The translations under genes and the position numbers were made by a program. From JACKHA01 sp041401985 (GTDB lineage Bacteria; Planctomycetota; Phycisphaerae; Phycisphaerales; UBA1924): 64,000 bases of DNA. The first letter of the stretch is position 1, and the number at the start of each line of letters is the position of its first letter. The notes under the pieces were generated by a model. That model searched no databases and was not told the DNA's origin. It saw only the letters and a list, made by a program, of their open reading frames with translations. Shown piece after piece: positions 16,506-25,043 of the stretch. The DNA is taken from the NCBI GenBank assembly GCA_041401985.1, contig JAWKTE010000009.1:62001-126000 (forward strand), given 5' to 3'.

Positions 16506-16770
16506 CCCGGCTGAACTGGTCGAGGTTGACGAACACGATCTCGCCGTCGTCCTTTCGGAGTTGCAGGCGGTCGAGCCAGAGTTTCTTGTCCTTGCTGTGG
16601 GCGTACCACGAGCCGGTCTTCTGCTGCTCGTATGCGACCACCGTGCCCTCGATGGCGATGGTCATGCCGCCGGTCTGGCGCGGCACCTGCTGGGTTACGC
16701 GGACGCGCTGGCCGGGCTGGTACACGCCGGGGGCGTGGCTCGACGCGGGATTCGGGGTGCTCATCGCCAT
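16492..16770 (-). CDS. Small conserved-looking protein of unknown function
   Basis: This is a 92-residue protein. Its core reads like a small beta-barrel: YQPGQRVRVTQQVPR, TIAIEGTVVAYEQQKTGSW, then KLWLDRLQLRKDDGEIVFVNLD. This is the pattern of an SH3-like barrel of about 65 residues. The first 20 residues are Ser/Pro-rich. A second in-frame ATG at 16764 is possible. It sits 20 bp downstream of coaC and overlaps the PIN gene, so it is likely in the same transcript. I do not recognise a named family. Confidence 0.65.
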   Translation of the reverse strand: MAMSTPNPASSHAPGVYQPGQRVRVTQQVPRQTGGMTIAIEGTVVAYEQQKTGSWYAHSKDKKLWLDRLQLRKDDGEIVFVNLDQFSRVEGL

Positions 16771-16790
16771 GGGAGGCACGAGTATATGCC

Positions 16791-17438
16791 CTACACGGTG
16801 GTGGCCCGGCGGCGCTGCGACGAGGCCCGAACCGCCTCCGCCAGCGCCGCCACGATCTGCTCCGGCTCGCTCATCCGCCCCGCCCCCATGTGGCGGCACG
16901 CCTGCCAGCCCTCGCCGGGGCCGACGATCTGGTAGCCGTCCTCGACCGCCTGGCGGACGTTGCGCTGCGTGGCCGGCTGAGCCCACATGACGCTGTTCAT
17001 GGCGGGAGCCAGCAGCACCGGCGTCCGCGTGCGGTTGATCGCGCTCAGGATCAACGTCACCACGTCGTCGGCGCGGCCAGTGACCAGGCGGGCCAGGCAG
17101 TCCATCGTGCACGGGACCACGAGCGCGGCGTCGGCCTGCGTGGCCAGCGCGATGTGCTGCGGGTCCTGGCTCTCGACGTGCTGCCACTGGCTCGTGTACA
17201 CCGGGCGGGCCGAGAGGGCCTGGAACGTCAGCGGCGTGACGAACCGCGTGGCCGACTCGGTCATGGCGACGGTGACGCTCGCGCCGGCCTGGGCCAGGCG
17301 GCTGACGATGGTGCAGGCCTTGTACGCCGCGATGCCGCCGGTGACGCCGACGAAGATGCGCGTGCCATCGAAGACGGTGCGCAGGCGCGCGGGGTCGAGC
17401 GCCTCGTGCGACGCGTTTGCGGGTGCGTCGGAACTCAC
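16791..17438 (-). CDS. coaC: Phosphopantothenoylcysteine decarboxylase (CoaC domain only)
   Basis: This is a 215-residue HFCD-family flavoprotein. It decarboxylates 4'-phosphopantothenoylcysteine to 4'-phosphopantetheine in coenzyme A synthesis. The FMN-binding start is IFVGVTGGIAAYKACTIVSRL. The family signature PAMNSVMW (PAMNxxMW) lies at about residue 150, and the catalytic-cysteine region reads ACRHMGAGRM, similar to the ACG-x-x-G-x-GRM block but with CRHMG, so the exact cysteine context deserves checking. The synthetase half (CoaB), usually fused behind it, is absent here. It follows rpoZ by about 42 bp on the same strand, as in many bacteria. Confidence 0.85.
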   Translation of the reverse strand: MSSDAPANASHEALDPARLRTVFDGTRIFVGVTGGIAAYKACTIVSRLAQAGASVTVAMTESATRFVTPLTFQALSARPVYTSQWQHVESQDPQHIALATQADAALVVPCTMDCLARLVTGRADDVVTLILSAINRTRTPVLLAPAMNSVMWAQPATQRNVRQAVEDGYQIVGPGEGWQACRHMGAGRMSEPEQIVAALAEAVRASSQRRRATTV

Positions 17439-17480
17439 GGCGATTGATCCTGTTTCGGGTCGATGGTCACGAGCCGAGGC

Positions 17481-17723
17481 CTAGAGGAGGGCTTCCTCTT
17501 CCTCGCCTGCGCCCTCCGCGCCGGCGCCCTGGACGAACTCGAGCGTGATCTTCTCCTGGCGGATCTCCTCGATCACCAGTTCGAGATCGGAACGCCCGTC
17601 GCGCTCGACCAGCGGGCGTGCCCCCTCCATGACCTGCACGAGGCGGCGCTGGATCAGCGTGGTCAGCTTGAACCGGCCGCCGGCCTTCTTGACCATCTCA
17701 TCGCTCTTGAGGGCTTCGATCAT
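17481..17723 (-). CDS. rpoZ: RNA polymerase omega subunit
   Basis: This is an 80-residue protein starting MIEALKSDEMVKKAGGRFKL, with GGAG upstream of the ATG. The omega pattern is seen in GGRFKLTTLIQRRLVQVMEGARPLV, with the acidic C-terminus normal for the family. The usual omega start reads ARVTVED, replaced here by IEALKSDEMVKKAG, a planctomycete-like variant. Omega helps assemble beta-prime into RNA polymerase. It heads the reverse-strand gene row rpoZ-coaC-small gene-PIN gene-partner. Confidence 0.8.
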   Translation of the reverse strand: MIEALKSDEMVKKAGGRFKLTTLIQRRLVQVMEGARPLVERDGRSDLELVIEEIRQEKITLEFVQGAGAEGAGEEEEALL

Positions 17724-18329
17724 GCTTGCTGCATCTCCGGGGCGTGGCGTGCGAATCGGGTTCCGACGGGCGGGGCTCGGGACTTGGCTCGGGACTTGGG
17801 TTGGGCGGCTCGGCAAAACTCAACCGGGTGCCTCAGGCGGCCCGATCTTCACCGGTGCCGGGCGGCGGCCACCACCAAGCGTCGGCCGACGCAACAGTTT
17901 CGCGCTCACCCAAACCGACCCCAATCGACCCCCCGCCGATGGGGTGAACCAGGGAATACCGACGCCACACCAAGGCGTATACTAGGTCAGCACATTGGTC
18001 GGGGGCGGCGTCCCCCGCTGCCCGACGCGGCCCTTTGAGACGGGGGCTGCGGGGGCGTGGCGAAGGACGCGAACCGGTCGCCGAACCCCCTCTTGGCCTT
18101 GTGCTGGACCGTCCAGTCCGATCCGCGTCGAAGGCTCTCCGCTGAGCCGACGGCGATCAGAACTCGGAGCCTCGGGTATCGAACCCCCGGAACAGGGTGT
18201 CCAAAGCGGGTGATGGACACGGCCATTCCCTTCGTTCCGCGTCCCCGTCGGCCCCGCGGCGACGGATGGACCGCAGAAGGACCTATAGGTCGGTCCGGGA
18301 CGAGGCATGGCCGATGGAGTGCTGTCGAG
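17724..18329. other. 606-bp gap between divergent rpoZ and the DUF3553-like gene
   Basis: No gene is supported here. The gap should hold promoters for both flanking genes. Around 18170-18195 the reverse strand reads gggggttcgataccc, which resembles a tRNA or tmRNA T-arm. The T-stem has two mismatches and no acceptor or anticodon arm fits, so no RNA is called. A tmRNA or other structured RNA search with covariance models would settle it. Confidence 0.4.
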
Positions 18330-18959
18330 ATGGCCCCACGCACCTGGACCGTTGGCGATGAGGTTCGCCACGCCGGGCGACCGGAATGGGGCATTGGCAA
18401 GGTTGCCAAGGCGGACGGTGCGACGCACAACGGCGTCGCGTGCCAACGCCTGACCGTGAAGTTCGACAGGGCCGGGCTCAAGACGCTCTCGACGGCGTTT
18501 GCGAGCCTGGAGCCCGCAGGAGCAGTGCAAGCCGTGCGTTCCCAACTGAGTGCCCAGATCAATGCCGCGGAGACCGAGTCCGACGCCGGCGACATCTTCG
18601 CCGGTGCGTCGGAGTCGATCGCCGACGTGCTTTCGACCCTACCCGAGCCGGCCACCGATCCGTTCCGGACGCTGGAGGCCCGCCTGAAGGCGACGCTTGG
18701 GCTGTACCGGTTCCAGCCGACGGGCGGGTCGCTGCTGGACTGGGCCGCGATGCAGACGGGCCTGGCCGATCCTTTGAGCAGGTGCAACCGGCACGAGCTG
18801 GAGGCCCACTTCCAGCGGTTCCGGGTGCGGCTTGACGCGCACCTCGTGACGCTGGTCCGAGAAGCCGCGAAGAAGGACCCTGCGATGCTGGACCGCCTGA
18901 AGGGCGAGGCGCCGTCGCAGGCACGCAGCGCGTTGGATCGGCTCAACGCCCGGCGTTGA
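18330..18959 (+). CDS. DUF3553-like domain protein
   Basis: This is a 209-residue protein starting MAPRTWTVGDEVRHAGRPEW. The N-terminal region (about 6-52) has the DUF3553 pattern: G-D-x-V-R-H-x-x-R-P-E-W-G-x-G-x-V, then LTVKFDRAGLKTLSTAFASLEP. The same small barrel is found at the end of UvrD/PcrA-type helicases, where it binds nucleic acid or protein. The remaining 150 residues are helical and unassigned. The frame is open well upstream of 18330, but that part lacks protein-like composition. The gene stands alone; the gap before it is 606 bp. Confidence 0.7.
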   Translation: MAPRTWTVGDEVRHAGRPEWGIGKVAKADGATHNGVACQRLTVKFDRAGLKTLSTAFASLEPAGAVQAVRSQLSAQINAAETESDAGDIFAGASESIADVLSTLPEPATDPFRTLEARLKATLGLYRFQPTGGSLLDWAAMQTGLADPLSRCNRHELEAHFQRFRVRLDAHLVTLVREAAKKDPAMLDRLKGEAPSQARSALDRLNARR

Positions 18960-19181
18960 CGCCACGCCACACGCCGCACGACCGGCCCCGGGCCCGACCC
19001 GGCAGATGCTGCGCTGCACGCCGGCGCACGCGCCCACGCCACGTTTTATTGGACGAACCCGCCCGGCACGCCGGCGCGGCACGCTCTGGCGCGCCCGTTG
19101 CCTTCCCATCTTTCCATGCCCGGTCACGATCCAACGCGGAACACCGGTGCATCACTTACGAAGACGTGGGGAGGAGAACAG

Positions 19182-19457
19182 ATGAACGAGCAGGAGTTCC
19201 AGCAAAAGCTCGGCGAACTAATCGCGCAGATCGGCGACCTTCCGCCCGAGGAGAAGGACAAGCTCGAGCACCTTGCCCTTGAGACCCAGGCCCGCCACGA
19301 GCGGATGCGCAAGACGATCTCCAGCCTCCAGGAATCGCTGGACTACCTGCGGCTTTCCGTGAAGTACCTCGTGTTCGATCTCGAGGCCACGCGGCGCGAG
19401 AACGAGCATCTTCGTCGGCTGATCGAGACCCAGAACGGCGGGGAGCAGGGCGAGTAA
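19182..19457 (+). CDS. Small coiled-coil protein
   Basis: This is a 91-residue, highly charged and fully helical protein (MNEQEFQQKLGELIAQIGDLPPEEKDKLEHLALE...). The central segment SSLQESLDYLRLSVKYLVFDLEATRREN reads as a heptad coiled coil. A strong GGAGGAG site precedes the ATG. The gene is followed 38 bp later by a perfect intrinsic terminator, so it is a single-gene transcript. The protein looks constrained, but no function can be given. Confidence 0.7.
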   Translation: MNEQEFQQKLGELIAQIGDLPPEEKDKLEHLALETQARHERMRKTISSLQESLDYLRLSVKYLVFDLEATRRENEHLRRLIETQNGGEQGE

Positions 19458-19494
19458 GGCCCGCGTCCCGTCGGTCGCCACAAGCCTCGTAGGA

Positions 19495-19535
19495 CCCGCG
19501 CCGGGCAAGCACCCACAGCCCGGCGCGGGTTTTTT
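19495..19535 (+). terminator. Intrinsic terminator of the coiled-coil gene
   Basis: This is a perfect 12-bp stem, cccgcgccgggc paired with gcccggcgcggg, around an 11-nt loop, followed by six T. It fits rho-independent termination of the gene ending at 19457. Confidence 0.9.
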
Positions 19536-19537
19536 GC

Positions 19538-19654
19538 GCGCGGAGCCCGACGCGCGGGCGTCGCGGTCGGTCTGACGGTGTCCAGCGAGTTTTGAAGGAG
19601 AGCCGCGCACGCTGGCGGATCAGACCACGACGCTTGCGCGTCGGGCTCTGCGCG
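19538..19654. repeat. Palindromic dispersed element, family A, copy 1
   Basis: This is a 117-bp element with terminal inverted repeats of about 35 bp. The left arm contains gagcccgacgcgcgggcgtc at 19544 and the right arm the complement gacgcttgcgcgtcgggctc. The interior is about 45 bp. A second copy with near-identical arms lies at 54053-54174. It sits exactly between the terminator and the stop codon of the CBS gene. There is no coding capacity, so it is MITE-like or an extragenic palindrome. Confidence 0.8.
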
Positions 19655-19655
19655 G

Positions 19656-20081
19656 CTACGCGGCCTTGTTGCGGGCCATCTGCCCGACGGACCACGAGAC
19701 CAGGTCGCGCCAGGTGAGGATGCCCACGGGGGCGTCGGCGTCGTCCACGACCGGAACGGCGGAGATGCGGTGGGCCAGGATCAGCGACGCGGCGTCGATC
19801 AGCGGATGAGACGCTGTGACGCGGATCGGGTCGCGGGTCATGATCTGGTGGGCGTGGCGCTTGAGCAGGCGGGCGTCGGCGGCCCGCTCGTCGCGCCGTC
19901 CGACGAACGGGCTGAGGGCCGCGAGCACGTCGCGATCGGACACGACGCCGACGAGGCGACCCTCCTCGACCACGAGCAGGTGGTGGAAGTGGTGCTGCTC
20001 GAGCAGGTGCTGGATCTGGGCGACGGTCTCGTCCATCGAGATCGTGATCGGGTCGCGGGTCATGAGATCGGCAACGAGCAT
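19656..20081 (-). CDS. CBS-domain pair protein
   Basis: This is a 141-residue protein made of two CBS motifs. The first is LVADLMTRDPITISMDETVA to VVSDRDVLAAL, the second HQIMTRDPIRVTASHPLIDA to ILTWRDLVSW. Both keep the MTRDP opening and the D-R/W-R-D-L-V ending. Such stand-alone pairs bind adenosine nucleotides and act as energy-state sensors or regulators of partner proteins. It has its own divergent promoter region of 267 bp toward the hydrolase gene. Its partner cannot be inferred from the neighbourhood. Confidence 0.85.
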   Translation of the reverse strand: MLVADLMTRDPITISMDETVAQIQHLLEQHHFHHLLVVEEGRLVGVVSDRDVLAALSPFVGRRDERAADARLLKRHAHQIMTRDPIRVTASHPLIDAASLILAHRISAVPVVDDADAPVGILTWRDLVSWSVGQMARNKAA

Positions 20082-20348
20082 GTCTGGCCTCCGCGGGGCC
20101 GTCGGGAGACGGCGTCTGTCCGGCGTTGTCATCGGCTCGCACGCCGGCGGACTTGGACTCGGGGGCGGGCGGGAGGCTCCCCCGAACGGGTGGCGCGTTT
20201 CACAGATTGGGGCGTGGCCCCGGCGGAGCGTCGGCGTCGCCTGGGATGATGGCCTGGGGCCGAACACGCCCGGCCCGGCGAAAGGCCCCACCGCAAGACC
20301 GACGCAAGGCCGACGAGCCGCACGCGACCGAGCCACATGGAGACGACC

Positions 20349-21938
20349 ATGCCCTGCTGCACCACCCGATCGAGCGCCGCCACCCTCAGCCTCATCGCCG
20401 GGCTGACCGCCTCGCTGCTGACGGTGTTCTCCGCGGCGTCGGAGGACGCGGGCGAGAAGGGGCTGGGAGCGAAGGTCCCGGCGCCCGGAGGCGCGGGCGG
20501 GGGCACGGGCCGGGGCGCGGCACAGCCGGCGGAGCGGGTCCCGGCGCTGGGCCAGCCCACGTTCTTCTCCGGCGCGATCGAGGGGCCGGGAGGGGAACTC
20601 GCGTTCCACCTCCGTCTGACGCGCGGGATCGACGGCGCGCCCTCCGGCACCATCGACATCCCGGCGCAGAACTTTCTGGGCGGGGAGTTGCGCGATCTGG
20701 TGTGGACCGGCGACACGCTCTCGTTCATCGTGGCGGTGCCGAACGCGGGCGAGAGCGTGTGGCCGCACTTTGAGTTCGATCTGTCGTCGGGCGACGCGGC
20801 GGACGAAGCCGAGGGCGCGAGCGGGCCGGCTCCGTTTTCCGGCACGCTGAAGCAAGCCGGGTTCGAACTCCCGGCGAGGCTGGTCCGGGCCGAGGGGCCG
20901 CCGACGCCGCCTCGTCGTCCGCAGCACCCCGAGGCGCCGTTCCCGTATGAGGCCCGCGAGGTGGCGTTCGAGAACGAGGCGGGCGGGGTGGTGATCGCGG
21001 GCACGCTGACGCTGCCGGAGGGCGAGGGGCCGTTCCCGTGCGCGGTGATGATCACGGGTTCGGGCCAGCAGGACCGCGACGAGACGCTGCTGGGGCACAA
21101 GCCGTTCCTGGTGATCGCGGACCATCTGACGCGGCACGGGATCGCGGTGCTGCGGTGCGACGATCGCGGCGTGGGGGGCACGACCGCGGGCGATCAGGAG
21201 GATCCGGATTCGTTCGACTTTGCTTCCGACATCGACGCCGCGCTGGCGTTCCTTGCCGAGCAGGACGAGATCGATGCCGATCGCGTGGGCCTGATCGGGC
21301 ACAGCGAGGGCGGGCTGATCGGCTCGATCGTCGCGGCCGACGAGCCGCGGGTGGCGTTCTTCGTGATCCTGGCGGGGCCGGGCGTGCCGGGGGACGAGAT
21401 CCTGGTTCGCCAGGGCGAGGCGATCTCGCTGGCCGAGGGCGCCGACCCGGAAGACGTGGCGGCCCAGACGCCGATGCGCGAGGCGCTGTTCGCCGCGCTG
21501 CTGGCGGGCGACGACGAGGCGGCCCGCGGCCATCTGGAGGAACTGCTCACGGACGCGATGCCGGCGGAGACAGAAGCCGCGGCCATCGATGAGATGGTGG
21601 ACGCGCAGATGCGGATGCTCGGGTCGCGCTGGATGCGGACGTTCATGGCGTTCGACCCGCGCGACCACCTGCGGCGGATCACCTGCCCGGTGCTCGTGCT
21701 CAACGGCGCGCTGGACACGCAGGTGCTGCCCGATCAGAACGTGCCGGAGATCGCCGCGGCCCTGCGCGAGGGCGGGAATGAGGATGTGACCGTCGAGGTG
21801 CTGCCCGGCCTGAACCACCTGTTCCAGCCGGCGACGACCGGCGGGATGAGCGAGTACGCGTCGATCGAGACGACGTTCGACCCCGGCACGCTGGAGATCA
21901 TGGCGGCGTGGATCGGGGAGCGGATGGGGGTGGAGTGA
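20349..21938 (+). CDS. Secreted alpha/beta hydrolase
   Basis: This is a 529-residue exported esterase/peptidase-like protein. The N-terminal signal peptide (AATLSLIAGLTASLLTVFSAAS) is followed by a glycine-rich linker and a beta-rich domain of about 150 residues. The C-terminal alpha/beta hydrolase has an oxyanion region (MITGSGQQDRDE), a nucleophile elbow GHSEGG, the acid region VLNGALDTQVLPDQN and the histidine in GLNHLFQP. The layout matches the large secreted alpha/beta hydrolases of the S9/DAP2-like group. ATG 20349 is chosen because GGAG precedes it; ATG 20337 is in frame but has no binding site. Substrate is unknown. Confidence 0.85.
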   Translation: MPCCTTRSSAATLSLIAGLTASLLTVFSAASEDAGEKGLGAKVPAPGGAGGGTGRGAAQPAERVPALGQPTFFSGAIEGPGGELAFHLRLTRGIDGAPSGTIDIPAQNFLGGELRDLVWTGDTLSFIVAVPNAGESVWPHFEFDLSSGDAADEAEGASGPAPFSGTLKQAGFELPARLVRAEGPPTPPRRPQHPEAPFPYEAREVAFENEAGGVVIAGTLTLPEGEGPFPCAVMITGSGQQDRDETLLGHKPFLVIADHLTRHGIAVLRCDDRGVGGTTAGDQEDPDSFDFASDIDAALAFLAEQDEIDADRVGLIGHSEGGLIGSIVAADEPRVAFFVILAGPGVPGDEILVRQGEAISLAEGADPEDVAAQTPMREALFAALLAGDDEAARGHLEELLTDAMPAETEAAAIDEMVDAQMRMLGSRWMRTFMAFDPRDHLRRITCPVLVLNGALDTQVLPDQNVPEIAAALREGGNEDVTVEVLPGLNHLFQPATTGGMSEYASIETTFDPGTLEIMAAWIGERMGVE

Positions 21939-21961
21939 GCGGGGCGGGCGAGAATCGCGCC

Positions 21962-22459
21962 TCAGCCCAGAAACACCTCCGGGCGGACGTTGAAGCGTTC
22001 GGCGAGCCTTTTGATGTGGTCCACGGTGAGAGACCGCTCGCCTCGGAGGATCTTCGAGCCCATGCTCGCGTGCACGCCCAGCAGTCGTGCGAGGTCGGAG
22101 CCGGTGAGGGCGTGCTCGCCGAGCAGGTGGCGGAGTGCGGGGATGCCGCGGCGGGCTTCGACGTTGTGGTGGGCCGCTTCGTAGGCCTGTGCGAGTTGGA
22201 CAAGGGTCTCGAGATAGAGTTCCTGGCCCGCGGTGAGGCGCCTGATCGCCATGAGGCGGTCGATGATCGCGGTGGTGTTCTCGAGCTGGGCGTCGTCGCG
22301 GATGGCCTGGGGCGGGCGTTCGGCCACGAGCTGCTCGAACCTCGTCGGTACGTTGGCGCTGCGCCAGGCGACGGCTTTTTCAGCCTTCGTCGAGCGCCGC
22401 GAACGGGCGTCGGCGGATCCGGACGGACGGGGTGCACGCTGGCGTTTGCTGGTCGGCAT
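21962..22459 (-). CDS. higA: XRE-type HTH antitoxin (HigA-like)
   Basis: This is a 165-residue protein. The C-terminal 60 residues form a helix-turn-helix: ALTGSDLARLLGVHASMGSKILRGERSLTVDHIKRLAERFNVRPEVFLG, the normal XRE/HigA pattern. The N-terminal 45 residues are basic and Ser/Arg-rich. It lies 4 bp after the higB-like toxin gene, toxin first, which is the hallmark order of higBA. It should bind the palindromic operator at 22771-22820 and repress the operon. Confidence 0.85.
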   Translation of the reverse strand: MPTSKRQRAPRPSGSADARSRRSTKAEKAVAWRSANVPTRFEQLVAERPPQAIRDDAQLENTTAIIDRLMAIRRLTAGQELYLETLVQLAQAYEAAHHNVEARRGIPALRHLLGEHALTGSDLARLLGVHASMGSKILRGERSLTVDHIKRLAERFNVRPEVFLG

Positions 22460-22463
22460 CGGA

Positions 22464-22766
22464 CTACTCCTTCCAGGAACCCTTGTCGTACTCGGCGTGC
22501 GTGAGCACCGCGCGGACATTGATCAGTTGGTAGTCGTACCTGATCCGCGCGACGAGGCGGTACTTGTTTCCGCCGATGTTGAAGACCGTGAGCGTGCCGC
22601 CGTCGGCGGACTTGACCCCGTCGGCGTGCGGATAGGTCCGGCGCAGGTCCTGCAGACTGCCCCAGTCGGCCCCGAGCGCGACCGTGTACCAGGCCCGGAG
22701 CGGCTCCTCGGCGTCCGGATGGCGGGTCCAGAACGCCTTGAGGGGTTTCAGGCTGATGACCCGCAC
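22464..22766 (-). CDS. higB: HigB-like type II toxin
   Basis: This is a protein of about 100 residues (VRVISLKPLKAFWTRHPDAEEPLRAWY...), matching the HigB mRNA-interferase family in its first 30 residues and in the ending LVARIRYDYQLINVRAVLTHAEYDKG. The GTG at 22766 is preferred over ATG 22784. A promoter (-35 ttgacg at 22801-22796, -10 cagaat at 22778-22773, 17-bp spacer) places the transcript start near 22766, so the ATG would lie upstream of the RNA. The mRNA would then be leaderless. HigA follows 4 bp later. The toxin is expected to cut mRNA on the ribosome. Confidence 0.8.
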   Translation of the reverse strand: MRVISLKPLKAFWTRHPDAEEPLRAWYTVALGADWGSLQDLRRTYPHADGVKSADGGTLTVFNIGGNKYRLVARIRYDYQLINVRAVLTHAEYDKGSWKE

Positions 22767-22770
22767 GGAG

Positions 22771-22820
22771 ACATTCTGTCTCATCGCGGCCGCGGCGTCA
22801 AGCCCGATGAGACAAAATGT
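22771..22820. promoter_or_regulatory. Inverted-repeat operator and promoter of the higBA locus
   Basis: The sequence acattctgtctcatcg at 22771-22786 is mirrored by cgatgagacaaaatgt at 22805-22820, giving 16-nt arms with one mismatch and an 18-nt spacer. Each arm is itself partly palindromic (gagaca-gaa-tgtctc in the first). The reverse-strand promoter lies within: -35 between the arms and -10 inside the first arm. HigA binding would block the polymerase. Confidence 0.7.
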
Positions 22821-22871
22821 CGTGGCTGCTCCGAGAGCGCCGGCTTTGTTGCCCGATGCGGATCGCCGCCC

Positions 22872-25043
22872 CTACGGCACCGGCACCAGCACGTCCTGCC
22901 CGTCCACGCCCTGGGCCGACGACACACGCCCGCCGCCCATCACGTTGACCACGATCCGCCGGCTGGGGCGGGGCATGTCCCCTTCTGTGCCGCGGACGCG
23001 GACCGTCACGAGGTCGCCCGACCGAACCGCCTCATACGTCGTCAGCAGGTACTCGCCCTCGAGGTACTCCAGCCCCTCACCGGCGTCCTCATAGAGCGTG
23101 CCCTCGGCCCGCCCGTTCTCGTCGAGCACGATCCAGAGCGTCAGCGGGTCGAGCGGGCGCTCGCGCGTGTGCTGCATGATCGGGCCGGTCGGCAGGACCT
23201 CTCCGGCGCGGAGGTACAGGTCGGGCAGGGCCGGGTCGTCTGCGACCAGGCCCAGCGGCTCCCACACGCCGCGCGGCATCACCGCCACGCGGTCCATCAG
23301 CGGGGCGGTCTGGGCGACGACCAGCAGCCCGTCTCCGAGCAGGAACGAGTTGTCCTCACCGCGGAGGGCCTGGTCGGTCGGGTCGGCGAAGAACGTGGGG
23401 CGGGCGATGGGCATGCCGGTGACGCTGGACTCGTGGAAGAGCGTGTAGAGGTGCGGCAGCAGGATGTAGCGCTGCTCGAGGGCGCGCCGGGCGGAGGCCT
23501 CGACCTCCTCGCCGAAGGTCCACGGCTCCTTGTCGATGTTGCCCTTGCCGGTGTGCCCGCGCGCGAAGGGGAAGAGGGCGCCGAAGCCGATCCAGCGCTG
23601 GAACATCTCGGGGGTGCCGTTCTCGGCGAAGCCGCCGATGTCCGGCCCGCAGAAGGGCTGGCCCGAGAGGCTCAGGTTCAGCGTCATGGGGATGGACGCG
23701 TCGACGTGGTACCAGTTGGCGGTGTTGTCGCCGGTCCACGTCGCGCCGTAGCGGTGCCCGCCCATGAAGTTGGCGCGGCTGAGCACGAACGGGCGGAGGT
23801 TCGGGTTGGTCGCCACGACGCCCTCGCGCGTGCCCTGGACCATCAGCATGGCGTAGACGTTGTGGAACCGGTCGTGCGTCGCCGGGCCGCCCAGGGCCGA
23901 GTCGGCCCGGTGCTGGTTGTCCTCCGGCATGGTCTTGGTCGGCACGTTGAAGACGGCCGGCTCGTTCATGTCGTTCCACACGCCGTCGATGCCCAGGCCC
24001 ATGAAGTCGCGGTACAGCCCGGCCCACCACTGGCGGGTGTCGGCCATGGTGTAGTCCGGGAAGACGCACCAGCCGGGCCAGACCTCGCCGCGGTACACCT
24101 CGCCCGCGGCATCCAGGACCGCCATGTTGCGGTCGATCATCTCGTCGCGAACGAAGTACCCCGGCTCGTCCTTCACGCCGGGATCGATCATCCAGACGTT
24201 GCTGAAGCCGATGGTGTCGAGCCACTGGTTGAGGCCCGCGGGGTCGGGGAACTGCTCGTGGTCGAAGGTGAAGACCCGGTAGCCGTGCATGTAGTCGATG
24301 TCCATCCACATGACGTCCGCCGGGATGTTCCGTTCGCGGAAGCCCTGGGCCACCTCGCGGACGCGCGACTCGGGGTTGTACGAGTAGCGGCACTGGTGGT
24401 AGCCGATGGCCCAGCGCGGCGGCATGGCGATCGTGCCCACCAGCGAGCCGAGGCCGACCATCACGTCCTGCGGCGAGTCGCCCTCGATCACGATGACCGG
24501 GAACTCGGGCCCGTCGGCCCGGAACACGATGCCGTCGCGCAGGTCGATCTCGCAGCGGTACGTCGTGTCGGCCAGGACGCCGAAGGCGGTGCCGTCGGCC
24601 CGGACCGCGAGCACCCAGGGGTGGGAGGTGTAGAGGCTTGGGGCGTCGTCCTGGTAGCCGTAGGCGTCGGTGTTCCAGCACTCGGTGACGCGTCCGTTGC
24701 GGAGCAGGGGGCCGGCGGCCTGGCCCGTGCCATACAGCGACGTGCCGGGGGCGATGTCGATCTCGACGCGGGCCCGCCCGCCCTCGCCGGCCTGTTCACG
24801 CTGGAAGCGGGGGCGGGTGGCCAGGCTGGCGGGGTCGACGGCGATCTCGCGGGTCTGCTCGCGGGACGCCGGGTTCTCAAAGGACATGGAGGGCACGGCC
24901 GCGCCCCGGGCGGCGTCCGACGCGTCCCAGCGGTAGATGCCGTCGCCCAGGACGCCGACGACGCCGACGGTCTGGGCGTGGCCGGCCGCGGCGACAAGGG
25001 CAACCAGGGCAATCGCGGCGAAGGGGGCGGGTCGTGCGGGCAT
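22872..25043 (-). CDS. Glycoside hydrolase family 31 (alpha-glucosidase type)
   Basis: This is a 723-residue secreted enzyme with a signal peptide (FAAIALVALVAAAGHAQ). Family 31 enzymes use a retaining mechanism on alpha-glycosides. The nucleophile aspartate is in GIDGVWNDMNEPAVF and the acid/base aspartate in TWTGDNTANW. Other family blocks are GTGQAAGPLLRNGR near the N-terminus, WAIGYHQCRYSY and DVMWMDIDYM. The C-terminal 130 residues form the beta-sandwich domains. The ATG at 25043 matches the signal peptide; the longer frame to 25148 runs into the promoter region. It is divergent from trigger factor and stands alone, so no polysaccharide locus is visible. Confidence 0.94.
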   Translation of the reverse strand: MPARPAPFAAIALVALVAAAGHAQTVGVVGVLGDGIYRWDASDAARGAAVPSMSFENPASREQTREIAVDPASLATRPRFQREQAGEGGRARVEIDIAPGTSLYGTGQAAGPLLRNGRVTECWNTDAYGYQDDAPSLYTSHPWVLAVRADGTAFGVLADTTYRCEIDLRDGIVFRADGPEFPVIVIEGDSPQDVMVGLGSLVGTIAMPPRWAIGYHQCRYSYNPESRVREVAQGFRERNIPADVMWMDIDYMHGYRVFTFDHEQFPDPAGLNQWLDTIGFSNVWMIDPGVKDEPGYFVRDEMIDRNMAVLDAAGEVYRGEVWPGWCVFPDYTMADTRQWWAGLYRDFMGLGIDGVWNDMNEPAVFNVPTKTMPEDNQHRADSALGGPATHDRFHNVYAMLMVQGTREGVVATNPNLRPFVLSRANFMGGHRYGATWTGDNTANWYHVDASIPMTLNLSLSGQPFCGPDIGGFAENGTPEMFQRWIGFGALFPFARGHTGKGNIDKEPWTFGEEVEASARRALEQRYILLPHLYTLFHESSVTGMPIARPTFFADPTDQALRGEDNSFLLGDGLLVVAQTAPLMDRVAVMPRGVWEPLGLVADDPALPDLYLRAGEVLPTGPIMQHTRERPLDPLTLWIVLDENGRAEGTLYEDAGEGLEYLEGEYLLTTYEAVRSGDLVTVRVRGTEGDMPRPSRRIVVNVMGGGRVSSAQGVDGQDVLVPVP

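Noticed and set aside
18160..18215. Possible tRNA or tmRNA on the reverse strand (T-arm-like gggggttcgataccc)
   Set aside because: Two of five T-stem pairs fail and no acceptor, D- or anticodon arm fits.
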